Assembly: GCA_003118195.1 (NCBI GenBank)
Contig: BEXV01000968.1
Location: 12,033-76,032 of the forward strand
Length of the DNA stretch: 64,000 bases
From: Hemicentrotus pulcherrimus
Lineage: Eukaryota; Echinodermata; Echinoidea; Camarodonta; Strongylocentrotidae
Reading direction: 5' to 3'
The notes below the pieces were generated by a model. The model made no database searches and was not told the origin of the DNA. It saw nothing but the letters and a program-made list of their open reading frames with translations. The translations under genes and the position numbers were made by a program. Each line of letters begins with the position of its first letter. Position 1 is the first letter of the stretch. Positions 21,816 to 32,816 of the stretch are shown here, in pieces.

Positions 21816-22311
21816 AGGCTTATTGCACGAATTGTAGGTATCATGAATGGTTCATTGACATGACATGCTTGATATTACATGCGATTTCTTCCAACAAAAC
21901 GTTAACAAAATAATGTATTCGTTTGTTTTCGTTAATTGGATAGTGATAATCACAGAACAAAGGAAACGGCCTTCATAGGTTTCCAAGATGAACTTATTTT
22001 GAAACTGTATCCGCTCCGCCTTCTGCGATTGATTAGTTCCCCATAAAAAACACATACACTCTTGCTCGCGTCTTCTTTACACGATTTTCTGAATATGATC
22101 ATCACAAATGCAATTTCCACGGTGATGATGATGAAATGGTACTATTTCCGTTCGTAAAGACATCTATCAAACCTAATGTACCTGATTATGGTGAGCGTTT
22201 TGTTTTATGCAGGAACTTTTTCATTCTTGATAATGTCTTCCGGTGCTTTGTTTTGCCTAATCATCTCCACAAAATACACCTTATAACGATGTTCTCTCAC
22301 GTTCTATCGAT

Positions 22312-22325
22312 GTTGTCATAGCAAC
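22312..22325. promoter_or_regulatory. RFX X-box (GTTGTCATAGCAAC)
   Basis: A 14-bp near-palindrome with arms GTTGTC and AGCAAC separated by AT, matching the consensus bound by RFX transcription factors (ideal GTTGCCATGGCAAC) at 12 of 14 positions. It is 76 bp upstream of a well-placed ATG at 22401. In animals such sites near a start commonly mark cilia genes; that link is inference here. Confidence 0.5.
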
Positions 22326-22400
22326 ACAATTATTCACCTTCCCGACTGCCCGATGACTGAGTTATCAGTAAGATCACGCATCATCTTCCTTAACGCAAAC

Positions 22401-22562
22401 ATGGCTGCCAACATGTGGCGAATTTGCAGAAGTCATACAATTTCGTCATCGGTGGGACGATTTATCCATCTTCATCATCGGATATCAGACCACAGGGATG
22501 ATGAATTGGATAGTGGAATAAGGAAGAGGATACGATCCATTTTGTCTGGGGATGAAACATGA
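22401..22562 (+). CDS. Candidate first exon or 53-residue small protein
   Basis: ATGGCTGCC in the context CAAACATGG (A at -3, G at +4) is an excellent start. The frame encodes 53 residues: MAANMWRICRSHTISSSVGR, then FIHLHHRISDHRDDELDSGI and a short basic end. The first 27 residues have no acidic residue and several Arg/His, which resembles a mitochondrial presequence. An in-frame ATG at 22353 would extend it by 16. A donor (ATCG|GTGGGA) is possible inside. The X-box 76 bp upstream supports a promoter. No family recognised. Confidence 0.35.
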   Translation: MAANMWRICRSHTISSSVGRFIHLHHRISDHRDDELDSGIRKRIRSILSGDET

Positions 22563-23036
22563 GCCTATAGCTTGAGCAAATAGCGATTAATATGCTTCCG
22601 TTTAAACTGGATCAAGTGTAATGATAAGCTGAGACTGAGTAGTGGTAATAGAGAATGTATCCAATAGATGATGCAATAGTATGATATATGCACGGTATTG
22701 TTTTTAGAAATTCAGAGGCCGACATTCATAACACAGATTTAATTCAAATTCGGTTTAATGTGTATAAATGAAAGTTTTTAAAAAATCCAACATTTCCATT
22801 TACACAGATTACCAATTTCAATTCAGTTTATTGCGCTGAATCAATATATTTCGTGTATCTAATTGCTTCATGTGGATTTGTAATACATTTGTTGTAACAT
22901 GCATGAAAGAAGCAGATTGTATTTCTTACTTCGAGTGTAATCACTCACCGTTTACGAACAGGAAAGTTTTTATTACAGGGGCAAGTGGCCGTTGAGGGGG
23001 GCTGTTAAAATGAACGTGGATGAATGCGGGGACGAG

Positions 23037-23073
23037 ACGGAGAGAGAGAGAGAGAGAGAGAGAATGTGTGTGT

Positions 23074-23115
<42 letters not shown>

Positions 23116-23144
23116 AAGAGAGAGAGGAAGAATGTGTGTGTGAA

Positions 23145-23186
<42 letters not shown>

Positions 23187-23210
23187 GAAGAGATAGAGAG
23201 ATACAGAGGG
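23037..23210. repeat. (GA)n/(GT)n compound tract
   Basis: Long GA runs interrupted by two nearly identical GAATGTGTGTGTGAAAG blocks about 70 bp apart. Confidence 0.92.
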
Positions 23211-23239
23211 GGTGGATGGGAAGCAGGATGCTGATAATC

Positions 23240-23760
23240 TATTCAAAACTATATTAACAGAAAGACGGCTAGAAGAGACACAAAGATGTGTTTCTGAACA
23301 CTTCTCATAGCTCTTTAAAGATCGGAGGGAGCAGAATAGAAATAGCTAGATGACAAAGTATTAATTGAGAGAAACATGCAGACATATAAACACGATTATG
23401 GAGATTTTAAAGAAAGGGGGCTCAGTGAAAAATACACTACTGGAAATGTAAGAGATAGGTAGGGCAAATGGAAAGAAATGGGAGGGGCGGGGCGGGAAAA
23501 GAGGCAGAATAAGGCAGAAAAGACTGAGAGAAGAACAAAACATCTGTGTCCGCTGTATGAGGAGGGGTAGAGGCAGAATAGAATCAAGGAGAAGAGTGAA
23601 TCACAGGAGAGGGGAGGAAGGAGATGAAGGAGAAGACGTGTATGACACGATGAATTTGCTCCCTCCAAATTAGATTGATTGTTATTGTACGGCTGACGAC
23701 AAGCCGAGTGACGTTTATTGGACCGCGCTACAAACAAGCAATAAACACACCTTGTCGATT
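23240..23760. other. Purine-rich DNA, no gene seen
   Basis: Minus-strand frames here (60 and 113 codons) are Leu/Ser/Phe-rich products of purine-rich DNA. Confidence 0.45.
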
Positions 23761-23778
23761 GAACATAGGAGCTTTCAA

Positions 23779-23794
23779 GGGGGGGGGGGGGGGN
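23779..23794. repeat. Poly-G run ending at a single N
   Basis: G homopolymer with an unresolved base at 23794. Confidence 0.95.
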
Positions 23795-23816
23795 CGCACT
23801 CCAATGGATGTATACC

Positions 23817-24013
23817 TGTAATTTATACCATCCCTATACATGACACTATCCTCTCGGGGCTCATTGTCGAATGAGTTTGACAGATATGTAGGTAAAGCTT
23901 ACAGAATTACAGCATGTAATTTTTTTTTTATACCAGATGCCTTCCTCTCGGAGCCCATTGTCGGACGAGATTGACAGATTTATAGGTAAAGATTACAGAA
24001 TTACACCATGTAG
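23817..24013. repeat. Two-copy 94-bp tandem repeat
   Basis: CCTCTCGGGGCTCATTGTCG at about 23850 recurs 94 bp later as CCTCTCGGAGCCCATTGTCG, and the following GACAGAT...GGTAAAG...TTACAGAATTACA blocks also align. A third partial start (CATGTAGTTCATTC) follows. Confidence 0.85.
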
Positions 24014-24249
24014 TTCATTCAGAGGAATTATAAACCTGAGAACAGCTGGTGGGCTCCGCTGAGAAATCTTTGGATTCTCGTCGTTTCGATCTTCCAGGGA
24101 ATGAATGGAGTTTGAAAGAAATACATATCGATATCATATTTGTAGTTGGAAAGCAGTGGAAGCCAGAGTAAGTTGAAGAAAGTAGCTGGCACTTGCTACG
24201 GAAGAACGTCTCGAGGCTTGGTATACACAGCATGGGCAATTCCAACGTA

Positions 24250-25130
24250 ACTATGCGTTTCGTAATAATTAAAGAGCAGAAACTGCATCAATGTTTAGCA
24301 CGAATATGTCAATACGTCTGTTTTATAACTACATGATGAATGATTTAAGATAACGAGTTTAAATTAATGAATAAAGAATTTTATATCAAAATATTCATCA
24401 GGTTCATGAAAAGTGCGTAAGTGCTTAACTCTTTGTTAGTACGCGAATTTAGGTATTAAACGCTCTCACTATTAAAACGACAACAATTTTAACGCAAGGC
24501 CTTGAGGAGATTCTGTTGACTGAACACATACTCATTGCACTTCCTGGTAATCAAATAATGCATCGATCAAAAACAATCTTTTTTACTTCGTGTCTTAATA
24601 TCCACAGGGCCATGCTGTCATACGCGTCAACAAGGTTTTAATTCGATCATCATTTTCTATTTCCGTCATCTATTGTTAAAACATGTATCATAAATGTAAA
24701 CGCTTTATGGAGAATGAAAAGTATATCATAAACTTTCAAAACGTTATGGGTAAGACTTAGGTGTGTTTTCTTCCTAGATGATGTCTTTAAGCATTTATAA
24801 TGATTCATGTGAGCTTATAAAATTAATCTTTTATGAAAGTAACATTATTTTGCATTGGCCATTGTTCCAGAATCCTTATGAGGATGTACGAAAAGGGGGT
24901 GATTTATGTCTTTGTTGTGTATATATTATTTTTTAGATTTTTTAAATAGCTTCGTTATTTCCAGTGTAAGTATATCATTTCAGGTTTAATGTATTATAAT
25001 AACTTTATATGTTGATGATCTTTATTTTTAAGCGTCGGAACTCTCTAAATAACATGCGTTGAAAAACGTATGTCTATATATTTTCATTTCCAATCTTGGG
25101 TTTGATAAAACATTCTACTTATGTATTCAC
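24250..25130. other. No gene seen; AT-rich DNA
   Basis: No supported signal. Confidence 0.45.
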
Positions 25131-25384
25131 ATTTTAAAAATACTTTTTGGAACAAAGTTTCTCCAAAGCATTCAGATACTTGCCTAACATAGCACCATTT
25201 AATGTATGGCAGGAGGATTCGCACTGTACTCAATCAGAAGATATATATTTCTTCTTACTACGCACGAGTATTCATCTATTTTATTCAACGCAGCTTCTAA
25301 CAATTCTTACATCTGTAAGAAATTTTAAAAATCATAATAAACATACCCATCTTTAACATTAAATGATAGATCAACGTAAATAAC

Positions 25385-25475
25385 GAGAAAAAACAAAGAA
25401 AGAAAAAGAAGAAAAAAGTAGAAAAAAGAAGAAGGGAAGAAAAGAAAAAAGAAGAGAAGAAGAAGAAGAAAATAA
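25385..25475. repeat. (AAG)n-rich tract
   Basis: Interrupted AAG/GAA trinucleotides. Confidence 0.85.
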
Positions 25476-25944
25476 TAAGTAGGAGAGGGAGAATCTCTAC
25501 CGTAGAAAAGGGGGTCTCTCCTTCATTTATAATACCCAGTAAATGCTTCATTCTTGTTTACTGATCGGTTGAAATAGGAGAAGTTGAAATTGCATTTTGC
25601 ATTCCATTTAGAAAAGATGCATCTATATACGTTTGTTTTCTACGTTCTCGTTCTTCAAGGGCACTTATTTTCATTATCTCAACCCCAAATCTTTCCATCA
25701 GTCTATTGGCCCTTCATCGGCCCGTCTATAATTCTAGAATCTCCAATATTCGGCGAGTCACCTCATATATTGCACTCACTATTCAAAATTAATTTTACTG
25801 ACCTCTTTTTCCTGCCATAATTGAAAGATAGTCACTTTCCTTTTCTATTTTGTACATTGAGAAGTAGGGTAGCATTTAAATGACGTCATGATGCCGTCAC
25901 GCTTCCATGGAAATGCGGCTTTTTTTACAGCCATGAAACTGAGG

Positions 25945-26142
25945 GTATACAATTAGGTGACATTTTATCGACAGTGGATTTGTAAAAAGGATGGTGCACA
26001 TCCGGAATTTGATTGTATCATGCCATTTACAAGAAACAACAAGGAACCTAACGATAAAATGCTTGAGAAATATGGTAAAAACTGTAATTTTATTAAGCGA
26101 AACAACGATGGTTATCTCAACGATAATATGTTAATCATGTGA
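25945..26142 (+). CDS. Open frame, unassigned
   Basis: A 62-codon plus frame (contains DGAHPEFDCIMPFTRNNKEP and KMLEKYGKNCNFIKRNNDGY) ends with a TGA at 26140. A strong acceptor, gctttttttacag, lies at about 25932 but leads into a different frame. A 91-codon minus frame (26112-26387) begins where this one ends and also looks coding. At most one is likely real, and no family is recognised. Confidence 0.2.
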
Positions 26143-26387
26143 TTATTTATGGAAATGGGTAAATAGAAAGACAATAGTATCCGACAGGAAAAGCTTCTTC
26201 TATAAAGTTTCAAATTCATTTTATTCATGGAAGAGCAATATGCAGGAAGAGGTAAGCCAGAAATTATGTGAGCACGTAAAGCTTGAATTAAAGGATATGA
26301 TTCTGTTGAGGAAAGCATATCGTTGATAGAATTTCCCAATTGTGAACCCAAGTTCCATGAAACATATTCAAAGGTAAAATTATGCAT
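26112..26387 (-). CDS. 91-codon open frame, unassigned
   Basis: Minus frame starting ATGCATAAT, containing YVSWNLGSQLGNSINDMLSS and SYPLIQALRAHIISGLPLPA. No acceptor is needed if it is a first or single exon, but no promoter or poly-A signal is visible. It overlaps the preceding plus ORF by 31 bp. Confidence 0.2.
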   Translation of the reverse strand: MHNFTFEYVSWNLGSQLGNSINDMLSSTESYPLIQALRAHIISGLPLPAYCSSMNKMNLKLYRRSFSCRILLSFYLPISINNHMINILSLR

Positions 26388-26399
26388 GTACGCTTTAAG

Positions 26400-27390
26400 A
26401 GACCTTCATACTGTTTGTAAGATAATTCAGCAAGCACGGCAAGTACTGTTTAAAACACAGGTCGATTCAATGGCACTTTATATCACAGGGAATCTTTATT
26501 AGGCATTTCCACCGAGAGGACCTTCGCAATAACATTTACCAAGAGACGAATACTCATTGCCTTGTGTTATTTCAGTAGCTGAGAGTAGCAGTCTCTGGAG
26601 AGAATGGGGGTAAAGGCCACCACCGCTTGACATACTTTCAAAAGAGCTGCACCATTTCATCAACTGTCTTTTTTGTCAGGGAAACTGCACGTTGACCATT
26701 TAGAGAAGAACTGCTTGAAGATTTGTTTTTAAAACACTGTTTTAAGTGGAGCATGAACGACTTAACAGGTATGAGGCACGCTGTATTTGAATGCTTATTG
26801 TAAAATCGAGGTCAGGTGTACAACTATTTTGTTTCCAGAGTAGATAAACCTGAGACTTTAGTTTAATCTAGAACCTGTAGCAGCTTGAAAAAGTATATTC
26901 GGAGGTGACCTGATGTTCCTATACCTAAATGATCTGATTTTGTGTAAGAACTGAAATGTGTGTTCCACTAATATTACTGACGATAAGCCTATAGGTACTC
27001 ATAAAGAAGGAAATACAATTTTGAAGTGCGTTGTCCGATCAGACCTAAACAATTGTAGTTTTCCTTAGGATTTAATGAATAATTGATAGGCGGCAAACAC
27101 ATAAGTTTGATTATATATCATTTAAAAGAAAAATCACATGTACTGCATTTTCTTTTATAAATAGCATAGCAGATAGATTGGGAAGTCATCTAGAAATAAC
27201 CCCTCAAAATACATACACAAACGAACAAATAAACAAACAAGCTAGAACATGCAAATACACATTTGGACATGACAAACAACAAACATAATGTCCCTTCGAA
27301 ACTATTTCCTGTATCCTTCAAGTAATAGTTACAATTCGAGTTTAAGTACAGAAACTGCCGTCAAAACAATTGACTAGCTATTTGTCTGGC
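26400..27390. other. No confident gene
   Basis: AT-rich. One excellent acceptor-like site (about 26682, tttttttgtcag type) opens only a 16-codon frame before a stop. Confidence 0.4.
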
Positions 27391-27397
27391 GCTGCAG

Positions 27398-27434
27398 TAA
27401 TCCGTCAATCTTGAAATCCCTGCAAGAACTAGAG
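27398..27434 (+). CDS. Candidate 37-nt exon
   Basis: Lies between gtctggcgctgcag and CTAGAG|GTAGCT. The 12-codon frame reads NPSILKSLQELE, phase 1 in, 0 out. Both signals are good, but the exon is isolated. Confidence 0.25.
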
Positions 27435-27439
27435 GTAGC

Positions 27440-29080
27440 TCGTCTCAATACGTGTACATAAAATAGTCTTTTAGACAACCACTAAACGAGCACTTAGACT
27501 TGCCGTAATAGTTTTACGCAAGAAACCCAAATTGGATTCGCTTTCCTCTAGAAACGAGTTCAATCACCGAACTTGTTCTCGTTACGGCCATTGCACTTTC
27601 TTCCCGTAGCGTTCAATTTTAGGATATAATTCACGCTTTCCAAGTCTTTAAACACCAACGGCATTGAGAATTAGATTTGTAAACAGCAGTAGTGTTACTA
27701 AATGTAGATTGTGTTGTACACAGTGGAATTTCATTTTCTTACTTTTTACTGAGTGGTCATAATGAAATTAGCTGGTGACGATTGCGTGAAAAGCCATTTG
27801 ATAGCCCTATACCTCGCTCTACAAGCATTTTAGAGTATTTGTGACCCATAATAACCGAAAAACCACCAACCAATCCTGGTGACTGTAGCTGTATGATAAA
27901 CAATTAAGCTTTCTGAACGACATTATTGAGAGCAAGAAAGCGAGCATTGAAGAACATAATCATTTTTTCTTCTCTTCAGCAGTATTCTACATGTAATTAT
28001 TGTAAACATTATAATCTTGAAATTGTGTATTTAGTTAAATAAAGTGAAGCTAATGACACATTTTTTTTAAAGCGGTATTAAAACAGCGGCAACGCAGTGT
28101 TATCAATACTTAGAAGGTTCAAAATTAATTCCCCCCTCTTACTGTCTTATTCTTGCATACACGTTTCAGGGTTGAACACAGCACTGAAAATTAAATGCTG
28201 AAACGCCTGCATTTCCTCCAAAACCACATGTCTATAATTACATGCCTCGAACTGATATCAAGATTTATCTATCATCGATAAAAATCCGGTCTTACGAAAT
28301 ATTTAATCTTTAGCGCAGAAACATAAAATGGTTTATAATTCGTAGAATTTACAGAGTAACTTTTCTCCTAAACCATAACCCAGAGAGCAAAGGGCGAAGA
28401 GTTGATACACCATACATGCCCAAAGGATAGGCCTACCGTGACCCTTAATCCACATGATTAATGTGTTAGATATTATCCGTCGACATTGAAGCAATCAAAA
28501 CTCAATTATTTCGGCTGACTCTACTGCCAAGGCTAATATCTGCATTTATTAATCCCTTTTCTTCTTCCACTTATATTCATCTAACCGATACAGTCAATTT
28601 ATTAGAAGATAATGCGAGGAATTCGACCGAAAATTGATTAAAAAGGGGAAGTAATTTGGCTGGATTTGTGATTGTGTAGCAACTACACCGTACACAATTG
28701 CATACATCGCTTAAAATAGGATAAGTACTTACACACATTTGACTTCATGATTTATCACCAATGAAGGTTATGGGGTTTAATATATCAATTAACTAGTTAT
28801 TACGGTAATTATGATCATTATACCACTGTGTTGATGCAAGGTCTCATATCTCTCTTGAAGGTCGGCTGGTATGAAACAAACTACTCACAGGTGGGGGAGT
28901 GGAATGAATGTGATTTTGTGAAAACGATGAAACCGATTGCAGGGAAATGCTTTCTTTACAAGTTGATGAGCTCTTGTACAGACCTCATTCCCAGTGGAGA
29001 TGAATAGGGTCAAATGGAACATTGGTGATACTCATTAACACACTATAAAGTTGATTTGCTACTTTCGGTTATCAATCGTT
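27440..29080. other. No confident gene; AT-rich
   Basis: A very strong acceptor at about 28169 (tacacgtttcag) and another at 27551 (ctttcctctag) open only short frames. No donors follow. Nothing repetitive. Confidence 0.4.
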
Positions 29081-29085
29081 CTATA

Positions 29086-29316
29086 TTATGTTTGGTGAAT
29101 TATGCTGAATATGATGGTGCAAAAATAATGAAATTCCTCTGCTTGCAAAAAGAAAATATTCCGAAAATGTGACATAACTATTTGTGATTCAATCGCAGAT
29201 TTCCTTATAACATTAACGATTTCATGGCCAAACGCGCCTTGTATTTTCAAGGTTTGTATTTGCAATTCTGTGTACATATTATGTAATAATGTCCCTACTT
29301 TAAAAGCAGTAGACAA
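29086..29316 (-). CDS. 76-codon open frame, unassigned
   Basis: Minus frame containing VGTLLHNMYTELQIQTLKIQ and GHEIVNVIRKSAIESQIVMS. Composition is protein-like. The only acceptor candidate (tactgcttttaaag) is of the weaker AAG type. No family recognised. Confidence 0.2.
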   Translation of the reverse strand: MSTAFKVGTLLHNMYTELQIQTLKIQGAFGHEIVNVIRKSAIESQIVMSHFRNIFFLQAEEFHYFCTIIFSIIHQT

Positions 29317-29477
29317 AAGCTATTCGGCATTATCTGATTTTTTTTTCATTACATGTTATCTTACATTTTTCTCTGTGCATGGGACTGCTTGGGCAATGGC
29401 GAACAACAGTAAGAGGGCATTGCGTAGCGTGTAAACGCACTGGCCTCAAAAATGTTTTTTAGAGTAAATATCTACAG

Positions 29478-29547
29478 GCGTAATTTCCGTGCAAATGCCG
29501 CTGATGAGAGCAGATCGCCTGATCAAATATTATTGTTTGAAATGCTT
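29478..29547 (+). CDS. Candidate 70-bp internal exon
   Basis: From atctacag to ATGCTT|GTAAAC; 23 codons, phase 1 in, 0 out, reading NFRANAADESRSPDQILLFE plus ML. The acceptor lacks a long pyrimidine tract. The surrounding 29.4-29.7 kb is GC-richer than its neighbours, and a minus ORF (29610-29732) lies close by. Confidence 0.25.
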
Positions 29548-29609
29548 GTAAACTGCAAAAGTTGTTGCTAGCTGACCCGAAATTGTGCTCTTTTGGCTGG
29601 ATAGGCGAG

Positions 29610-29732
29610 CTACCCAGCGGCGGACCAGGCAGTGAGCGGTAATAAGAACCCGATTTCCGCCGGTTCGTAGGGGGCGATCGATGGTGATATACCGTTGATA
29701 ATCAACTTAACAGCACCGAGCCTCGGGGTCAT
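29610..29732 (-). CDS. 40-residue ORF or first exon
   Basis: Starts ATGACCCCG in the context ACCATGA and encodes MTPRLGAVKLIINGISPSIA followed by PYEPAEIGFLLPLTAWSAAG. A donor (GCTGG|GTAGCT) coincides with the stop, so it could be a first exon. The plus strand is also open here between plausible splice sites, so orientation is uncertain. Confidence 0.25.
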   Translation of the reverse strand: MTPRLGAVKLIINGISPSIAPYEPAEIGFLLPLTAWSAAG

Positions 29733-29809
29733 GGTGATATACAAGAGCGAAGGGAAGGGAAAAATAGCAGAAAGCCTTGGTTAAGAATGAGAAGAAAACA
29801 AGCTAGAGA

Positions 29810-30030
29810 GTGAGAGAGAGAGTGTAAAAAGGAGGAGAAAGAGACAGAGAAACAGAGATGGATGGAGGAGGTGAGAGAGATAGATAAAGAGAGAGAGAGA
29901 GAGAGAGGGGGAAGAAAAGGGGGAGGGGTCAGGTATATTGAGAGATAGACAGATGGTGAACGATTAAGAGAGGAAAATCCAAAGAGAAATGAAAAGAGAG
30001 ACTGACAAAGTGTCAGACAGAGAAACAGAG
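29810..30030. repeat. GA-rich tract
   Basis: Interrupted GA with a pure core near 29885-29910. Confidence 0.88.
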
Positions 30031-30318
30031 GAAAGTGCATTAAAACGTAATTGCTATCTACCTTAGATGTTAAAACATTTCAAAACAATTATTATGAATC
30101 TTCAAAGCAAGCTATGGTTGACACAAAAGAGTCAATGTGGGGAAAATTGAAATGAAAGAGGAGGAAGTTTCGTTTTTAGATCAACTACAAAATGATATTT
30201 AATATCGCATGTTTTTAAATAAAACTCTAAACCCATCGCCAAATAACGCTAAAAGGCGGGATATAAGTGCTAATCGATGCAAGGTAGAATTTAACAAAAC
30301 ATAAAAAAATATATAATA

Positions 30319-30501
30319 ATGGCGCATGTAGTTTTCTCATTTGTGTTGGATGGGCAATGTTTTATTGAGGACCGCTTAGAGGGAATGAATGACTTCATGT
30401 TCTCAGGTTCATTGAAAAATTGTATATTAGATCCAAACTCCTTAGGGTGTGATCATGAAATTCCCCCGTCTCCAGTCTACTCAGTATCTCCAGAATGTTG
30501 A
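30319..30501 (+). CDS. 60-codon ORF or first exon
   Basis: ATGGCGCAT in the context TAATAATGG (A at -3, G at +4). The frame encodes MAHVVFSFVLDGQCFIEDRL, then EGMNDFMFSGSLKNCILDPN and a short tail to TGA. A donor, TTCTCAG|GTTCAT, lies after codon 29. An acceptor-donor pair follows at 30631-30657. No family recognised. Confidence 0.27.
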   Translation: MAHVVFSFVLDGQCFIEDRLEGMNDFMFSGSLKNCILDPNSLGCDHEIPPSPVYSVSPEC

Positions 30502-30630
30502 TCCTGTCTTTTAAAAAGCCTCCCACTGGCTCTGTGGAAGCTTTTGAAATGAATGGGAAAAGATTACCCAAACATTAGCTGTCGGCAGCTACTACAGTGC
30601 CGATTGACATTACTGTGTCATTTGTTCCAG

Positions 30631-30657
30631 TGGGGCGCGAGCCTCTGGAGGTATGAG
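30631..30657 (+). CDS. Candidate 27-nt (or 20-nt) microexon
   Basis: Preceded by gtcatttgttccag and followed by two alternative donors, CTGGAG|GTATGA (after 20 nt) and TATGAG|GTAAAC (after 27 nt). In phase 0 it reads WGASLWRYE. The signals are strong on both sides. Confidence 0.28.
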
Positions 30658-31103
30658 GTAAACAGGGGGAGGGGCGAAAAGACATTTAACAAAATGCCTC
30701 TGCGGTTGCAAACGGTATTGATACACTATTCTGAGAAATAGACGCCAGGCTTATGATGGAGAACTGTAAGCTTAACAAAGTAAAATGGACTTAATTTAAA
30801 TGAAATGAGAAAAATGTGGCATTACATAATAGAAAAAATGAATGCTGTGCGTAGTTAAGTGGGGAGGTGCACCAGTGTGGGCGAGCATGTGGGTGGCGAG
30901 TGTGTGAGTATGAAGAGAGGGAACCTATGACGGTCGTTTCCGAACAGATAAATGTTCACCTTTACAAACCTGAGGTTAGCTTCAAATTTATCATTTTAAG
31001 GGTGAAATGCAGCTGAACAAAAACCATGTCTGGAAAATTGACAACTAAGGTTTACAGCCATCAAAGCTACTTAATGTTTCATATTAACAGTTTAATATGA
31101 TTT

Positions 31104-31239
31104 CTAGAAATGAGAACAATTACAACAATAAAGCAAATGATACATTTCATTTAAAAAATGCAATTCATTGTAATTTGTGCGATTGGTCTCGTGAGGGTTT
31201 CTGAATGCTATCGCAGTGTTTGGAACGGGGAGTAGTTCT
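31104..31239 (-). CDS. Candidate minus-strand terminal exon
   Basis: Preceded by a 30-base pyrimidine tract ending gtttgctcccag, the best minus-strand acceptor in this part. Entered with 1 base and open for 44 codons to TAG. It reads ELLPVPNTAIAFRNPHETNR then TNYNELHFLNEMYHLLYCCN. A second frame gives a shorter 24-codon ending. No AATAAA was found downstream. No family recognised. Confidence 0.38.
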
Positions 31240-31459
31240 CTGGGAGCAAACCAATAAGAAGAAAAACAGAATTGTAAGTAAATTTCCCTGGAGGGAAGGT
31301 TACATATTAATATATTCAAATCTTCGAAGCACTAGAGAAAAGAGAAGTGATGGGTTTGATAACTCTTAAGAGGAATTGAAGGAGATAGGAAAAGGCCCAT
31401 TAACGTCAATCAGATTACGATATAGAAGAAAAAATCCTTTCCACCACAGGATTTTACAG

Positions 31460-31505
31460 TTGGATGAAGTCTTCTGTTTTTGACAGAGTGATTTCCATGA
31501 GTTAA
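31460..31505 (+). CDS. Candidate short exon
   Basis: After ccacaggattttacag. Reads WMKSSVFDRVISMS to a TAA, or ends at GACAGA|GTGATT. Weak on its own. Confidence 0.18.
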
Positions 31506-31924
31506 AATGTATAATCGAATTACGGTTGGCCTTTGGTCTTTCATAATAGCCTTCTTGAAAGATCAGGAGAGCATTGAGTACCAGGTTTTTTTTCTAAAGT
31601 TTTTTAGAGAATGTAGACAATCTCGAATTTATTTCCCTCAGTAGTTTTACCTCAGATCAAGATAAACAAATGTAATCAACAAAATTACTATTTAGCAGAG
31701 CTAAATTTATCTGAAGATTTCGTGCTCTTATTGTTTGTTTTTCAGGGTAAAAGCGGATTTTGGGGACTACATTTGTATTCTTTTTAAATTGATTATTGGC
31801 GAATATTTAAAAATTCTGAATATGGAATTTAAGATGGACAGAAACTATTTATTCACATCTTCATCGATTATTCAATAACGTTTAAAAACAAGTTGGGGCA
31901 TTTAAAAGATACTTCATTTGAAAT

Positions 31925-32127
31925 AATTCGATCATAATTGTTTGGAGGTAAAAACTAAGATCATTTGTGCTAAACACATCCTCAAATTATATGACACCGT
32001 TGACGTATTTCTTTTGTTTAAATGTGGAAAATGCACCCCAAAAGTAACAGAATATTCGCACTTTAATACTTCTAAAGCACCTCTTATAGAACTATCAAAG
32101 AACAGTGAACTGTTTGTGAACAGTTGA
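31925..32127 (+). CDS. 67-codon open frame, unassigned
   Basis: Contains AKHILKLYDTVDVFLLFKCG then KCTPKVTEYSHFNTSKAPLI. The CxxC with following aromatic and serine residues faintly recalls a zinc ribbon or C2H2 finger, but the histidines are missing. No splice support. Confidence 0.22.
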
Positions 32128-32258
32128 AAGGATTAGGCAAACTCTAAAGCCACCATTTATATGTTTAAAGAAAGAGGTACTTAAAATTCAACCCTAAGGC
32201 AGGTCTTTCCGAATCACTGAATTGAAATGTTTTGAATAGTAATCATTCTTCATTCGAG

Positions 32259-32321
32259 ATTAAAGGGATACATCGAGGACGTTAGGCCTGCCTATCTCAT
32301 TGATACTGATGCAAAAAGCAG
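32259..32321 (+). CDS. Candidate exon 1 of a three-exon 3' chain
   Basis: 63 bp from cattcttcattcgag to AGCAG|GTAATC, a near-ideal donor. It encodes LKGYIEDVRPAYLIDTDAKS, phase 1 in, 2 over. The next candidate (32592) takes 1 base, so the frames join. No family recognised, but length, phase and signals all fit a true internal exon. Confidence 0.4.
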
Positions 32322-32591
32322 GTAATCCATATGAACATATGGCAGTAGCTGTGAAGGACTAACAAAATCTGATTTATGTGACACCAGATTTTTTCAACTT
32401 ATTTTAAAATCCTTTTATCCAAGATTTATTTGCCGATTTGCGTACTTTCCCTTATATCGTTGTATTTTGGCGCTTCTCCAAACTGTCACGATGAAGATTG
32501 GAACACTTCTTTGGCTCACCATGTGATAATGACCTTGATGCATCCGCTTTAGCTTCATGCCTCATTCTCCGTCATGACTAACATGCACCAG

Positions 32592-32661
32592 AAGACTTCA
32601 CAAAAACACATTGCTTTTCAATGTTGTCCTTCAACTTGATTATAAAACATTCCCTACGAAC
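32592..32661 (+). CDS. Candidate exon 2 of the 32-kb chain
   Basis: 70 bp ending CGAAC|GTAAGC, an ideal donor. The acceptor (catgcaccag) has a weak pyrimidine tract. It encodes RLHKNTLLFNVVLQLDYKTF then PTN, phase 1 in, 0 out, compatible with exons on both sides. The intron from 32321 would be 270 bp. Confidence 0.37.
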
Positions 32662-32732
32662 GTAAGCAAAAGTATCACCCTCTACACCATGTACCAACAT
32701 GACTCAAACACCTGTCAATGTGCTCATTCCAG

Positions 32733-32816
32733 AGTTTCTTCTTAACCACTTTTGACGTTTTCACAGCAAAGAGCCACAATGCTTACTTTCCAAACATGTG
32801 CCCTGATGAACATTAG
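32733..32816 (+). CDS. Candidate terminal exon of the 32-kb chain
   Basis: Entered after tgtgctcattccag in phase 0 and open for 27 codons to TAG: SFFLTTFDVFTAKSHNAYFP then NMCPDEH. A second strong acceptor (gacgttttcacag, about 32766) lies inside it. It joins the exon at 32592 without a frame break. No AATAAA was seen just downstream. Confidence 0.35.
   Translation, partial: SFFLTTFDVFTAKSHNAYFPNMCPDEH

Noticed and set aside
22941..23246. 101-codon minus ORF
   Set aside because: Translation of GA/GT microsatellite.
24015..24245. 76-codon minus ORF
   Set aside because: Looks coding on both strands, but neither strand has a good acceptor or a poly-A signal, and it begins inside a tandem repeat.
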